Shown piece by piece: positions 1 through 5,941 of a stretch of DNA of 6,693 bases. Position numbers and translations under genes: made by a program. The notes below the pieces were generated by a model, which did no database searches, was not told where the DNA came from, and saw only the letters and a list, made by a program, of their open reading frames with translations. Within the stretch, counting starts at the first letter, position 1. Each line of letters opens with the position of its first letter. The DNA is from Candidatus Cloacimonadota bacterium (GTDB taxonomy: Bacteria; Cloacimonadota; Cloacimonadia; Cloacimonadales; TCS61): the NCBI GenBank assembly GCA_030592835.1, contig JAUVIJ010000110.1, positions 1 through 6,693 on the forward strand. The letters are read 5' to 3'.

Positions 1-8
1 CAGAAAAA

Positions 9-326
9 ATGAAAGAGTTTAGTAAAACTTACGAAGATATCTACAAAGTGGTAAAACAAATACCGAGAGGGAAAGTTGCCACCTACGGTCAGATCGCCAG
101 GATCGCTGGTTATCTCCGGCAGGCAAGAATGGTGGGCTACGCTATGAATTCACTGCCCGAAGATCATGATGTACCCTGGCAGAGAGTGATCAATGCCAAA
201 GGTGAGATCAGCAAAAGAGGTGACCCTGGCTGGGAAGAATATCAACGTTCTCTCTTAGAAGCCGAAGGGATCATCTTCGATAAAAATGGCAGGGTCGACC
301 TAGATATCTTTCGCTGGGACATTTAG
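9..326 (+). CDS. Alkyltransferase-like protein (ATL), MGMT-fold DNA-damage recognition protein
   Basis: The 105-residue protein matches the C-terminal DNA-binding domain of O6-alkylguanine-DNA alkyltransferases. Visible landmarks are TYGQIA (25-30), holding the Tyr used in nucleotide flipping; the helix-turn-helix with the Arg-finger region ARMVGYAM (39-46); and PWQRVIN (56-62). In true alkyltransferases the last motif is PCHRV and its Cys accepts the alkyl group. Here residue 57 is Trp, the hallmark of the ATL family (E. coli YbaZ, S. pombe Atl1). Known members bind O6-alkylguanine, flip it out without repairing it, and hand the lesion to nucleotide excision repair. The N-terminal alkyltransferase domain is absent and the length is normal for an ATL. 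The ATG lies 8 nt inside the window, so its ribosome site and promoter cannot be judged. pgi follows after 23 nt, so the two may be cotranscribed. The family call is secure; the role is by analogy. Confidence 0.9.
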   Translation: MKEFSKTYEDIYKVVKQIPRGKVATYGQIARIAGYLRQARMVGYAMNSLPEDHDVPWQRVINAKGEISKRGDPGWEEYQRSLLEAEGIIFDKNGRVDLDIFRWDI

Positions 327-349
327 TATTATCGGAAAGGAATAATTCT

Positions 350-2002
350 ATGTTAAACAAAATCAATCCCACTTCAACAAAAGCCTGGAAAGAACTTTCC
401 CGGCATTATCAGACAATGAAAGCCATTTATCTAAAAGACCTCTTTGAAAAAGATCCGGAAAGATTTTCCAGATTTTCCTGTCAGTTCGAAGATATCCTGA
501 TCGATTATTCTAAAAATCTGATCACAGAAGAGACTATTTCGCTTCTGATGAACCTGGCAGAAGAAATCAATCTCAAGGATGCAATCGAAAGGATGTTCAC
601 CGGTGAAAAAATCAACGAAACAGAGAATAGAGAAGTTTTACACACAGCCCTGAGAGATCCGGCGGGAAATTCAATATATATAGATGATAAAGATATCAAA
701 ATCGATATACAAAGAGTATTGAACCAGATGAGAATTTTTACGGAAAATGTGTCGTCCGGAGATTGGAAAGGTTATACTGGCAAAAGGATCAGGGATATTA
801 TCAATATCGGGATCGGGGGATCAGATCTGGGTCCTGTGATGGTAACAGAAGCACTCAAACCTTACTGGCAATCCGGGATCACTCCCCATTTCGTTTCCAA
901 TGTCGACAGCACTCATATTATCGAAACCCTCAAAGATCTTGATCCTGAAACAACTTTATTCATTATTGCTTCAAAAACTTTTACAACTCAGGAAACGATG
1001 ACTAACGCACTTACAGCCAGAAATTGGTTCCTTGAAAAAGCACATGATAAAGAATTTATTAAACAGCATTTTGTAGCTGTGTCTACTAACCGAAAAGAAG
1101 TAATAAAATTCGGTATAGATACGGAAAATATGTTCGGATTCTGGGATTGGGTCGGAGGTCGTTTTTCTTTGTGGTCGGCAATAGGACTTTCCACTGCCTG
1201 TACTATCGGTTTTGATAATTTCCAAAAATTACTAGATGGTGCTCATGTTATGGATGAACACTTCAGGAATACTCCATTTACCGATAATATACCGGTCATT
1301 CTGGCATTGATCAGTATCTGGTATCTGAATTTTTTCGGTGCTAATACAGAAGCAGTTCTGCCTTATGATCAATACCTGCATCGATTCCCTGCTTACTTGC
1401 AACAGGCAAACATGGAAAGTAATGGAAAAAGTGTGGATAGGAACGGTGATCCGATCAATTATCAGACTGGGCCTGTCATCTGGGGTGAACCCGGGACCAA
1501 TGGACAGCACTCTTTCTATCAACTAATCCATCAGGGAAAAATCATGATTCCCTGTGATTTCCTGGCGCCTGCTTTAAGCCATAATCCTATTGGAGATCAT
1601 CATCAGATATTACTCGCCAATTTCCTTGCCCAGAGTGAAGCTCTAATGATGGGTAAAACGATTAAAGAAGTAACAAAAGAATTAGAAGAATCCGGCTTAA
1701 GTCAGGAAAAGGTAAAGAAAATCCTGCCATACAAAGTTTTCCCCGGAAATAGACCGTCGAATTCTCTTTTATATCGAAAGCTCACACCCCGAACCCTGGG
1801 CAGTTTGATAGCCCTGTATGAGCATAAGATCTTTGTTCAGGGAATAATCTGGAATATTTACAGCTTTGATCAATGGGGGGTTGAATTGGGAAAACAACTG
1901 GCGAAAAAGATCCTGCCGGTGTTGAAAGATGATAATAAGATATCATCCCACGATGCTTCGACAAATGGGTTGATAAACACTTATAAGGAAATGAGAAAAT
2001 GA
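350..2002 (+). CDS. pgi: Glucose-6-phosphate isomerase
   Basis: It interconverts glucose 6-phosphate and fructose 6-phosphate in glycolysis and gluconeogenesis, in the cytoplasm. The 550 residues are a full-length bacterial/eukaryotic-type PGI. Sugar-phosphate binding motifs are GIGGSDLGP (154-162) and ASKTFTTQET (207-216). The first family signature is WDWVGGRFSLWSAIG (265-279), and the second is YSFDQWGVELGK (504-515). Residues matching the catalytic set of rabbit PGI are Glu356 (NMESNG), His387 (GTNGQHSFYQLIHQG) and Lys515, so the enzyme should be active. The ATG is preceded by AAAGGAA (336-342) at a usable distance, and the protein starts collinear with family members. The TGA stop overlaps the ATG of the next gene (ATGA at 1999-2002), suggesting translational coupling. 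Nothing unusual is seen in the protein itself. Confidence 0.97.
   Translation: MLNKINPTSTKAWKELSRHYQTMKAIYLKDLFEKDPERFSRFSCQFEDILIDYSKNLITEETISLLMNLAEEINLKDAIERMFTGEKINETENREVLHTALRDPAGNSIYIDDKDIKIDIQRVLNQMRIFTENVSSGDWKGYTGKRIRDIINIGIGGSDLGPVMVTEALKPYWQSGITPHFVSNVDSTHIIETLKDLDPETTLFIIASKTFTTQETMTNALTARNWFLEKAHDKEFIKQHFVAVSTNRKEVIKFGIDTENMFGFWDWVGGRFSLWSAIGLSTACTIGFDNFQKLLDGAHVMDEHFRNTPFTDNIPVILALISIWYLNFFGANTEAVLPYDQYLHRFPAYLQQANMESNGKSVDRNGDPINYQTGPVIWGEPGTNGQHSFYQLIHQGKIMIPCDFLAPALSHNPIGDHHQILLANFLAQSEALMMGKTIKEVTKELEESGLSQEKVKKILPYKVFPGNRPSNSLLYRKLTPRTLGSLIALYEHKIFVQGIIWNIYSFDQWGVELGKQLAKKILPVLKDDNKISSHDASTNGLINTYKEMRK
1985..1990 (+). promoter_or_regulatory. Ribosome binding site for the thiamine-binding-type gene
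   Basis: AAGGAA lies 8 nt before the ATG at 1999, inside the last codons of pgi. Together with the ATGA overlap it argues that translation really began at 1999 and not at the GTG (2110) or ATG (2131) found after the internal stop. Confidence 0.6.
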
Positions 2003-2310
2003 ATAATCAAAATGTGATCTGCGAACTTGTGTGTGTAACTTATGACATTGGTCCCAGTCTTTCACCCTTTGTTGCCCGGGTAGTAAAAATAATCTAAGAA
2101 GATAAGAAGGTGAAACATTTACTCACACCCATGGGTTCGGTTATTGAAGGTGACTGGGATGACATAATGGCACTTGTTGACAGGATATTCAAGACATTTT
2201 TATCCGAGTTCGAACGATTGGGAATTACCCTGAAAATCGATTATCGCCGAAGCAAAAAGGATCGCATTAAAGGAAAAGTCGCTTCCGTTGAGGAAAAATT
2301 AACGTATTAA
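1999..2310 (+). pseudogene. MTH1187/YqgV-family thiamine-binding protein, interrupted by an in-frame TAA
   Basis: Reading from the ATG that overlaps the pgi stop gives 32 residues ending in ARVVKII, then TAA at 2095-2097. The same frame then reads EDKKVKHLLTPMGSVIEGDW through KIDYRRSKKDRIKGKVASVEEKL to a TAA at 2308-2310. Joined across the stop, about 103 codons match the usual 100-residue length and order of the MTH1187 family: an N-terminal strand, GPSLSPFVARVVKII helix, LTPMGxVIEG, KIDxRR, and KVxSVEEKL at the end. Family members are small ferredoxin-like-fold proteins (also found in YkoF) reported to bind thiamine. No indel is needed; a GAA to TAA change would explain the break, since E is common there. 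The TYDI stretch (15-18), where relatives usually have a Pro-Leu-Gly-like turn, may be further drift. A shorter protein from GTG 2110 would lack the first strand and helix. The family call is strong; loss of function is inferred. Confidence 0.8.
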
Positions 2311-2311
2311 T

Positions 2312-2608
2312 ATGATATACAATAACAGCCAGAAAAGGGTTTACGGTGATTATGTGTATTTCATCACCTGCGATGTACAGGATAAAATTGCATTTTTCGA
2401 AGAAGTAATATTCTGTGAATTGTGGGTCGAGGAATTGAAATTGGCAAAAGAAATAAAACAATTTAATCTTTATGAATTTTGTTTGAATTATGATCATTTT
2501 CATATTCTGATCAAACCGGATAATAAAATTGCAAATTATTCACATATTATGCATTTTTTTAAAAGGCACACATCAAGGAATGTAAATATTATTTTGGGAT
2601 ATAACTAA
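2312..2608 (+). CDS. REP-associated tyrosine transposase (Y1/IS200-like, HUH), truncated N-terminal part
   Basis: The 98 residues are the front half of a Y1_Tnp-type transposase, most like the RAYT group: YVYFITCDVQDK (14-25) as the first strand, then LYEFCLNYDHFHILIKPD (53-70) with the HUH-type metal-binding pair His62/His64, then a helix SHIMHFFKRHTSRNVN (77-92). RAYTs nick single-stranded DNA at REP hairpins. Relatives are about 150-200 residues long, so the catalytic-tyrosine helix is missing here, and this product should be inactive. The ATG lies 2 nt after the stop of the preceding gene, with no good ribosome site (the nearest GAGG is about 18 nt upstream). Coding-like sequence continues past the TAA (next entry), so this is the open part of a pseudogene rather than a short gene. 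Confidence 0.75.
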   Translation: MIYNNSQKRVYGDYVYFITCDVQDKIAFFEEVIFCELWVEELKLAKEIKQFNLYEFCLNYDHFHILIKPDNKIANYSHIMHFFKRHTSRNVNIILGYN

Positions 2609-2635
2609 ATTGATTTGGACAAAATGATCACTTCC

Positions 2636-2714
2636 GAAGGCGATGTTTGCCAACGTCGCATTCAAGATGACAACGACACGACGACCGAAAGCGACGATGC
2701 GTATCGTTGCCTTC
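2636..2714. repeat. Inverted pair of REP-like hairpins, each preceded by GAAG (BIME-like)
   Basis: Hairpin 1 (2640-2659) pairs GCGATGTT with AACGTCGC around the loop TGCC. Hairpin 2 (2691-2710) pairs GCGACGAT with ATCGTTGC around the loop GCGT. Each is an 8-bp stem with one G-T wobble and a 4-nt loop. Hairpin 1 is preceded by GAAG (2636-2639); hairpin 2 is followed by CTTC (2711-2714), which is GAAG on the other strand. The two 24-nt units match at 17 positions when one is reversed, and one stem pair differs by a compensatory T-A to A-T swap. Bacterial REPs are hairpins with a conserved 5' tetranucleotide (GTAG or GGAG in known cases), often in inverted pairs near a RAYT gene. The stretch is about 53% GC by hand count, against very AT-rich DNA downstream. 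The structure is certain; REP identity is inferred from the RAYT context. Confidence 0.6.
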
Positions 2715-2791
2715 AACGGAAATTTGATATAATAAAAAAAATATCGGCAAAAATACGTTGCAAAATTCGGGAATGATTGCCAACATCCAAA

Positions 2792-2809
2792 ATTCAAATG
2801 ATTCAAATT
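2792..2809 (+). repeat. Short tandem duplication, 9-bp unit
   Basis: ATTCAAATG is followed directly by ATTCAAATT. The TGA that interrupts the transposase remnant spans the junction of the two units (2799-2801), so this lesion may come from a small slippage duplication instead of a point change. A chance repeat in AT-rich DNA is also possible. Confidence 0.4.
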
Positions 2810-2849
2810 TTATCTAACATTCATCTGTCGATATTACACATACCAATAT

Positions 2850-2877
2850 TAGACATTATACTATTATAAATTATAAT
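2850..2877 (+). promoter_or_regulatory. Probable sigma70-type promoter of the PadR-efflux operon
   Basis: TAGACA (2850-2855, five of six consensus bases) and a perfect TATAAT (2872-2877) are separated by 16 bp. They sit about 60 nt before the first gene of the operon, in the only long intergenic space of the window. Transcription would start near 2884, giving a leader of about 50 nt ending in a strong ribosome site. In such AT-rich DNA a good -10 can occur by chance, so position and spacing carry most of the weight. Confidence 0.5.
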
Positions 2878-2878
2878 A
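2862..2878. promoter_or_regulatory. Perfect 17-bp palindrome over the -10 box, candidate PadR operator
   Basis: TATTATAA and its exact reverse complement TTATAATA flank a single A. The -10 hexamer lies within the right arm, so a dimer bound here would block RNA polymerase. PadR regulators commonly bind dyad sites at their own promoters. The all-A/T composition makes chance more likely than for a mixed palindrome. Confidence 0.4.
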
Positions 2879-2924
2879 TTATTATTGACAGTAATTAGAG
2901 AGATAATTTCTTTGGCAGGGTTTT

Positions 2925-2931
2925 AAGGAGG
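2925..2931 (+). promoter_or_regulatory. Ribosome binding site of the PadR gene
   Basis: AAGGAGG is a near-perfect anti-16S match with only 4 nt before ATG 2936. An out-of-frame ATG at 2932 is too close to be used. The same short spacing recurs before the next two genes. Confidence 0.7.
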
Positions 2932-2935
2932 ATGT

Positions 2936-3517
2936 ATGTCTAAATCTGATATGATAGTATTAGGATTTCTGAATATTAAGCCCATGTATGGTTATGAGAT
3001 CGTCCAGTTTATAAAACACCGGAAATTTGATGTCTGGGCGGTGATAAAAATGCCGTCAATATATAAAGCTTTAACCCGTTTAAAAGAAAGAAGCTATATC
3101 TCGGGTGAACAGGTCACAGAAGGCAATAATCCAACCAGAACTGTATATTCTATAACAAAAGAAGGTACTGTTTATTTTCGTAAAACCCTGAAGCATTTCC
3201 TGGGAGACGTAAATGCTTTATCACAGGACTTCTGGTTAACTATCTCATTCATTTATAAGAATATAGAAAAGGAATTTCTTTTAGATATCATTAATAACAG
3301 AATAAAATTGCTGGAAAATCATGTGATGTCCCACATCGAAAAATTTGAAACAATGAAAAAACAACGAATTAGTCAGGAAATTCCCTTTTATGTAGATATT
3401 CTGATGGAAATCGGGGGTAAGATCCATGAAGTCGAGTTAGAAGGCATGAAGGCATTAAAAAAAGGAATATTAGATAAAAAGAACCTGGATATATTCATCC
3501 CTGAGGAGGAAAATTGA
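2936..3517 (+). CDS. PadR-family transcriptional regulator
   Basis: The 193-residue protein has the PadR winged helix at about 4-82: MIVLGFLNIKPMYGYEIVQFI (6-26) with the typical YGYEI; the recognition helix around PSIYKALTRLKERSYI (40-55); and the wing RTVYSITKEG (68-77). The rest (about 95-185) is helical and matches the longer, PadR-s1/AphA-like subfamily whose C-terminal helices form the dimer. Such proteins are usually cytoplasmic repressors that respond to small molecules or stress. The ATG follows a strong ribosome site, and the stop overlaps the start of the outer-membrane factor gene (TTGA at 3514-3517). Being first in an efflux operon, just after a palindromic promoter, it most likely represses itself and the pump. 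The family is clear; the ligand is unknown. Confidence 0.88.
   Translation: MSKSDMIVLGFLNIKPMYGYEIVQFIKHRKFDVWAVIKMPSIYKALTRLKERSYISGEQVTEGNNPTRTVYSITKEGTVYFRKTLKHFLGDVNALSQDFWLTISFIYKNIEKEFLLDIINNRIKLLENHVMSHIEKFETMKKQRISQEIPFYVDILMEIGGKIHEVELEGMKALKKGILDKKNLDIFIPEEEN
3504..3509 (+). promoter_or_regulatory. Ribosome binding site that supports a TTG start
   Basis: AGGAGG lies 4 nt before TTG 3514, in the last codons of padR. Spacing equals that of the neighbouring genes, and the TTG gives a proper signal peptide, so the rare start codon is credible. Confidence 0.7.
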
Positions 3518-4839
3518 AAAGTACCTTCTTTTTAGTTATTCTGGTCATAGCAGTTTGTTTTTTAACAGCAGAAACAATTTCACTATCTGAGGCCAGGGAA
3601 TTAGCTTTGAAAAACAATCTGGATCTGCTGGCTTCTTCACATTCACTGAAAGCAGCCCGGTGGGATGTATGGAATGCCGCCTCAGGAATGTTGCCTTCCT
3701 TAAAAATGGATGCCAGTTATACTGAATTCAAACCGGATTTCATGAATGCCGATGAGCAACGTTCTTTCGGTTATAGCATCTCACAGCCTATTTTCAACGG
3801 AGGCGGCATCTGGCTGGGATACAGGATTAAGAACGATTTGGCTAAAATAGCTTCAGCTTCTTTCACAAACCGGAAACTGGCAACGATAGCCAATATCGAG
3901 TCAAAATATTTTAATGTCCTGGAAAATCAGGATTTTCTTGTGACCGCCCGGACGGATCTGCAATCATCTGAATTAAATCTGGAAATAGCAGAAGCCAGGT
4001 ATGAAACGGGAACCCTGTCTCGTGCCGATCTATTGCAAATGCAATCTCTGAATGCATCCAAAGAAGTTACAATGATTCAACTGGAAAATTTTTACAAAAT
4101 CAGTCGTATCGATCTAGCTAATTTCCTCCAGATCGAAACAGATTATATCCTGGAAGATATCACCTTTGATTATCATGCTGATTTAATTGAGAAATTACAA
4201 AATCTGTCTCCTGGTAGTGTCGATAACATCATTAATGATTTCATAGAGATCGGTTCTGAAACAAATCCAAATCTCCTGATCTCGGAACATTCCAAATCTA
4301 TGAACAGTAAATCACACTTGATATCTGCCGGAAATTTTCTTCCTTCTCTAAATCTGTCCTATTCACACACTTGGGATAAATATAACTATCAGGAGGAATA
4401 TGAAGATTCCGAAAGGCTCATGTTGATAGCATCAGTTCCCCTTTTTCCAATCATTGATAATGTATCGGCTTTCAGCAAGGCACGTCACGAATTGAAGAAA
4501 TCCACTTATGAATATAATTCTACCTTGGACGGAATCAAGCTTGGAACACAAAGTTCCGTTTATAATCTTTTAACTGCCGCTAAAAGTGTCAGTGCTGCAA
4601 AGATTGCTCTGAATTATGCCCGAGAAACTTATCAACAGATGGAAGAAAGGTTCAAGAATAATCTGATCTCGACCAGTGAGCTTCTCGATGTAGAAGTTCT
4701 CTTAACAAGTTCAAAGAATCAATTTACCAGGAGCTTTTTTGATCTACTCAGAGCTCGTTCCGTTTTACTTCAGAATCTGGGTTCTGAAGATGATTACTTG
4801 ATAATAAGTATAATCGATGAATATTTTGAGGAGGAATAA
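3514..4839 (+). CDS. TolC-family outer-membrane efflux protein
   Basis: The 441-residue protein forms the outer-membrane channel and periplasmic tunnel of a tripartite pump. A signal peptide is evident (KSTFFLVILVIAVCFLTA, cleavage probably after Ala19). The mature protein opens with ISLSEARELALKNNLDL, typical of the family. Two structural repeats are seen, each with a coiled-coil helix pair and the family's RYxxGxxSxxDLL-like motif: ARYETGTLSRADLLQMQ (161-177) and ERFKNNLISTSELLDVE (378-394). Barrel strands are likely near 64-92 (with SISQPIFNGGG) and 276-312. Length is normal. The start is TTG, overlapping the padR stop, and the TAA stop overlaps the adaptor ATG (TAATG), so translation of the three genes is probably coupled. 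No N-terminal Cys is present, so it is not a lipoprotein like OprM. Confidence 0.9.
   Translation: MKSTFFLVILVIAVCFLTAETISLSEARELALKNNLDLLASSHSLKAARWDVWNAASGMLPSLKMDASYTEFKPDFMNADEQRSFGYSISQPIFNGGGIWLGYRIKNDLAKIASASFTNRKLATIANIESKYFNVLENQDFLVTARTDLQSSELNLEIAEARYETGTLSRADLLQMQSLNASKEVTMIQLENFYKISRIDLANFLQIETDYILEDITFDYHADLIEKLQNLSPGSVDNIINDFIEIGSETNPNLLISEHSKSMNSKSHLISAGNFLPSLNLSYSHTWDKYNYQEEYEDSERLMLIASVPLFPIIDNVSAFSKARHELKKSTYEYNSTLDGIKLGTQSSVYNLLTAAKSVSAAKIALNYARETYQQMEERFKNNLISTSELLDVEVLLTSSKNQFTRSFFDLLRARSVLLQNLGSEDDYLIISIIDEYFEEE
4829..4834 (+). promoter_or_regulatory. Ribosome binding site of the adaptor gene
   Basis: AGGAGG lies 4 nt before ATG 4839, inside the last codons of the outer-membrane factor gene. 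It fixes the adaptor start at the TAATG overlap. Confidence 0.65.
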
Positions 4840-5930
4840 TGTCCGTTAGGAATATTTTTATAATTGGTGCTCTTGCAATCCTGCTCATCAACTGCGGAGG
4901 TCAAAGCGGTAGTAAGAAAGTTGGTGAACAGATCGAAAAATCCTTCCCGGTAATAATCCAGTCGATCCAACCCCGGGATTTGAAGGAATATATTAGGATC
5001 TCTGGAAAACTAGAAGGTTGGATCGATATTGTTATGACCAGTGAAACCAGTGGAAAGATCATAAAATTGAATAAACATCTGGGTGACTGGGTAGAAAAGG
5101 GAGAGGAAATCGGAAGCGTTGATAATCTTGATTATGAGATTCGTCTGCAACAGGCGGAGGCTTCTCTTCTGGCTACCGAAGTGGCTTATGAATCAGCAGA
5201 GCTCCAGATGCAATCCTCAGAAAGACTATACAGGGAGAATAAGATCTCTCAAGTCGAATGGTCTCAAGCCAGGAGCAATCTAAAAAATGCTCTTTCCAGC
5301 TATAATGGTGCAAAAGCAGGATTGGAACAGGCTAAGAAGGCATTAGATAACTCCCGGTTCGTCTCTCCTGTATCAGGATATATAGCTGATCTGCCAATTA
5401 AGATAGGTGAAATGTTGACTATGGGATCTCCGATATGCAGCATTGTAGATTCTAATAAGTTAATAATAAAAACCGGTGTCGGTGAATCCAGTATTAAAAA
5501 ACTTCATAAAGGTCAAAAAGTCCTTATAAGTTATAGCAATATTAATGATGACTTTATTGGTACAATCAGTGGGATTGGAATACGACCCCTGAAAAATTCC
5601 GCCATGTATCCAGTTGAGATTGAATTGCCTAACAAAAATAATCAGCTTCTGCCGGGAATGGTGGTAGAAGCCAGAATATTAAGTAATATTTACGGAAATG
5701 TTATCTATACTTCATTGAATAATATCATACAGGAATATGATAATTATTTTGTTTTCACAATTACTCCCGATAGTACTTCTGTTAAAAAACAGGTACTGTT
5801 GGGAGAAGAAGTAGGTGAAAATGTTATTATAACTTCCGGAGTTGATTTTGGTGAAGATCTTGTTATCGAAGGCATGGAGAATCTTGAAGATGGCTTTAAG
5901 GTTAATATAAGAATACCTGCCGTCGAATAA
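4839..5930 (+). CDS. RND efflux periplasmic adaptor (membrane fusion protein), lipoprotein
   Basis: The 363-residue adaptor bridges the RND permease and the outer-membrane channel. Its N-terminus is a lipoprotein signal with hydrophobic residues 6-17 and Cys19 in LLINC; Asn at -1 is unusual for a lipobox, but there is no better cleavage site. Domains in order: first half of the lipoyl-like domain (about 64-98, SETSGKIIKLNKHLGDWVEKGEEIGSV), a helical hairpin (about 99-172, rich in Ala, Gln and Glu), second lipoyl half (about 173-204, RFVSPVSGYIADLPIKIGEML), beta-barrel (about 206-285, ending in LLPGMVVEARI) and membrane-proximal domain (about 286-360). This is the HlyD/AcrA plan at the usual length. 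The permease gene follows after 11 nt. Confidence 0.9.
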   Translation: MSVRNIFIIGALAILLINCGGQSGSKKVGEQIEKSFPVIIQSIQPRDLKEYIRISGKLEGWIDIVMTSETSGKIIKLNKHLGDWVEKGEEIGSVDNLDYEIRLQQAEASLLATEVAYESAELQMQSSERLYRENKISQVEWSQARSNLKNALSSYNGAKAGLEQAKKALDNSRFVSPVSGYIADLPIKIGEMLTMGSPICSIVDSNKLIIKTGVGESSIKKLHKGQKVLISYSNINDDFIGTISGIGIRPLKNSAMYPVEIELPNKNNQLLPGMVVEARILSNIYGNVIYTSLNNIIQEYDNYFVFTITPDSTSVKKQVLLGEEVGENVIITSGVDFGEDLVIEGMENLEDGFKVNIRIPAVE

Positions 5931-5936
5931 AAGGAG
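5931..5936 (+). promoter_or_regulatory. Ribosome binding site of the RND permease gene
   Basis: AAGGAG lies 5 nt before ATG 5942, in the 11-nt gap after the adaptor stop, and sets the permease start. Confidence 0.65.
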
Positions 5937-5941
5937 TCGAA

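Larger units (their letters stand above)
2609..2813 (+). pseudogene. Decayed C-terminal part of the RAYT transposase
   Basis: After TAA 2606-2608 the same frame stays open to TGA 2774-2776, encoding a hydrophilic stretch (ITSEGDVCQRRIQDDNDTT...) and then RKFDIIKK. At a run of eight A's (2734-2741) the protein-like signal moves to the +1 frame: YRQKYVAKFGNDCQHPKFK from 2742, then TGA at 2799-2801, then FKFY. In RAYT-type proteins as I recall them, a KFG...PKFxWQKSFYDH-like segment sits here, so the TGA probably replaces a Trp codon. Three lesions (TAA, frameshift, TGA) therefore separate this from a working gene. The end near 2813 is approximate; the tyrosine-bearing helix is not recognisable. 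The frame assignments are read directly; the family match of this half is from memory and less certain than for the first half. Confidence 0.55.

Noticed and set aside
505..1964. Several open frames of 60-96 codons on the minus strand and one of 62 codons on the + strand inside pgi
   Set aside because: All are shadows of pgi, whose frame is unbroken and has all catalytic residues.
2095..2097. Recoded TAA (read-through or alternative genetic code)
   Set aside because: Other genes here end normally at TAA, TGA and TAG, and no known element for TAA read-through is seen. Nonsense mutation or sequence error is simpler.
2267..2503. Minus-strand open frame of 78 codons
   Set aside because: It is a shadow across the end of the thiamine-binding-type gene and the transposase; it has no recognisable features.
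2636..2714. Rho-independent terminator formed by the hairpins
   Set aside because: Neither hairpin is followed by a T tract, and the pair has GAAG flanks and covarying stems typical of REP-type elements.
2573..2806. Minus-strand open frame of 77 codons
   Set aside because: It lies opposite the transposase remnant, shows no family features and has no ribosome site; its openness follows from the hairpin and coding composition of the + strand.
2885..2890. Perfect TTGACA as a -35 box
   Set aside because: No -10-like hexamer lies 16-18 bp downstream (TTCTTT is there); GATAAT at 2902 is only 11 bp away. The upstream TAGACA/TATAAT pair fits better.
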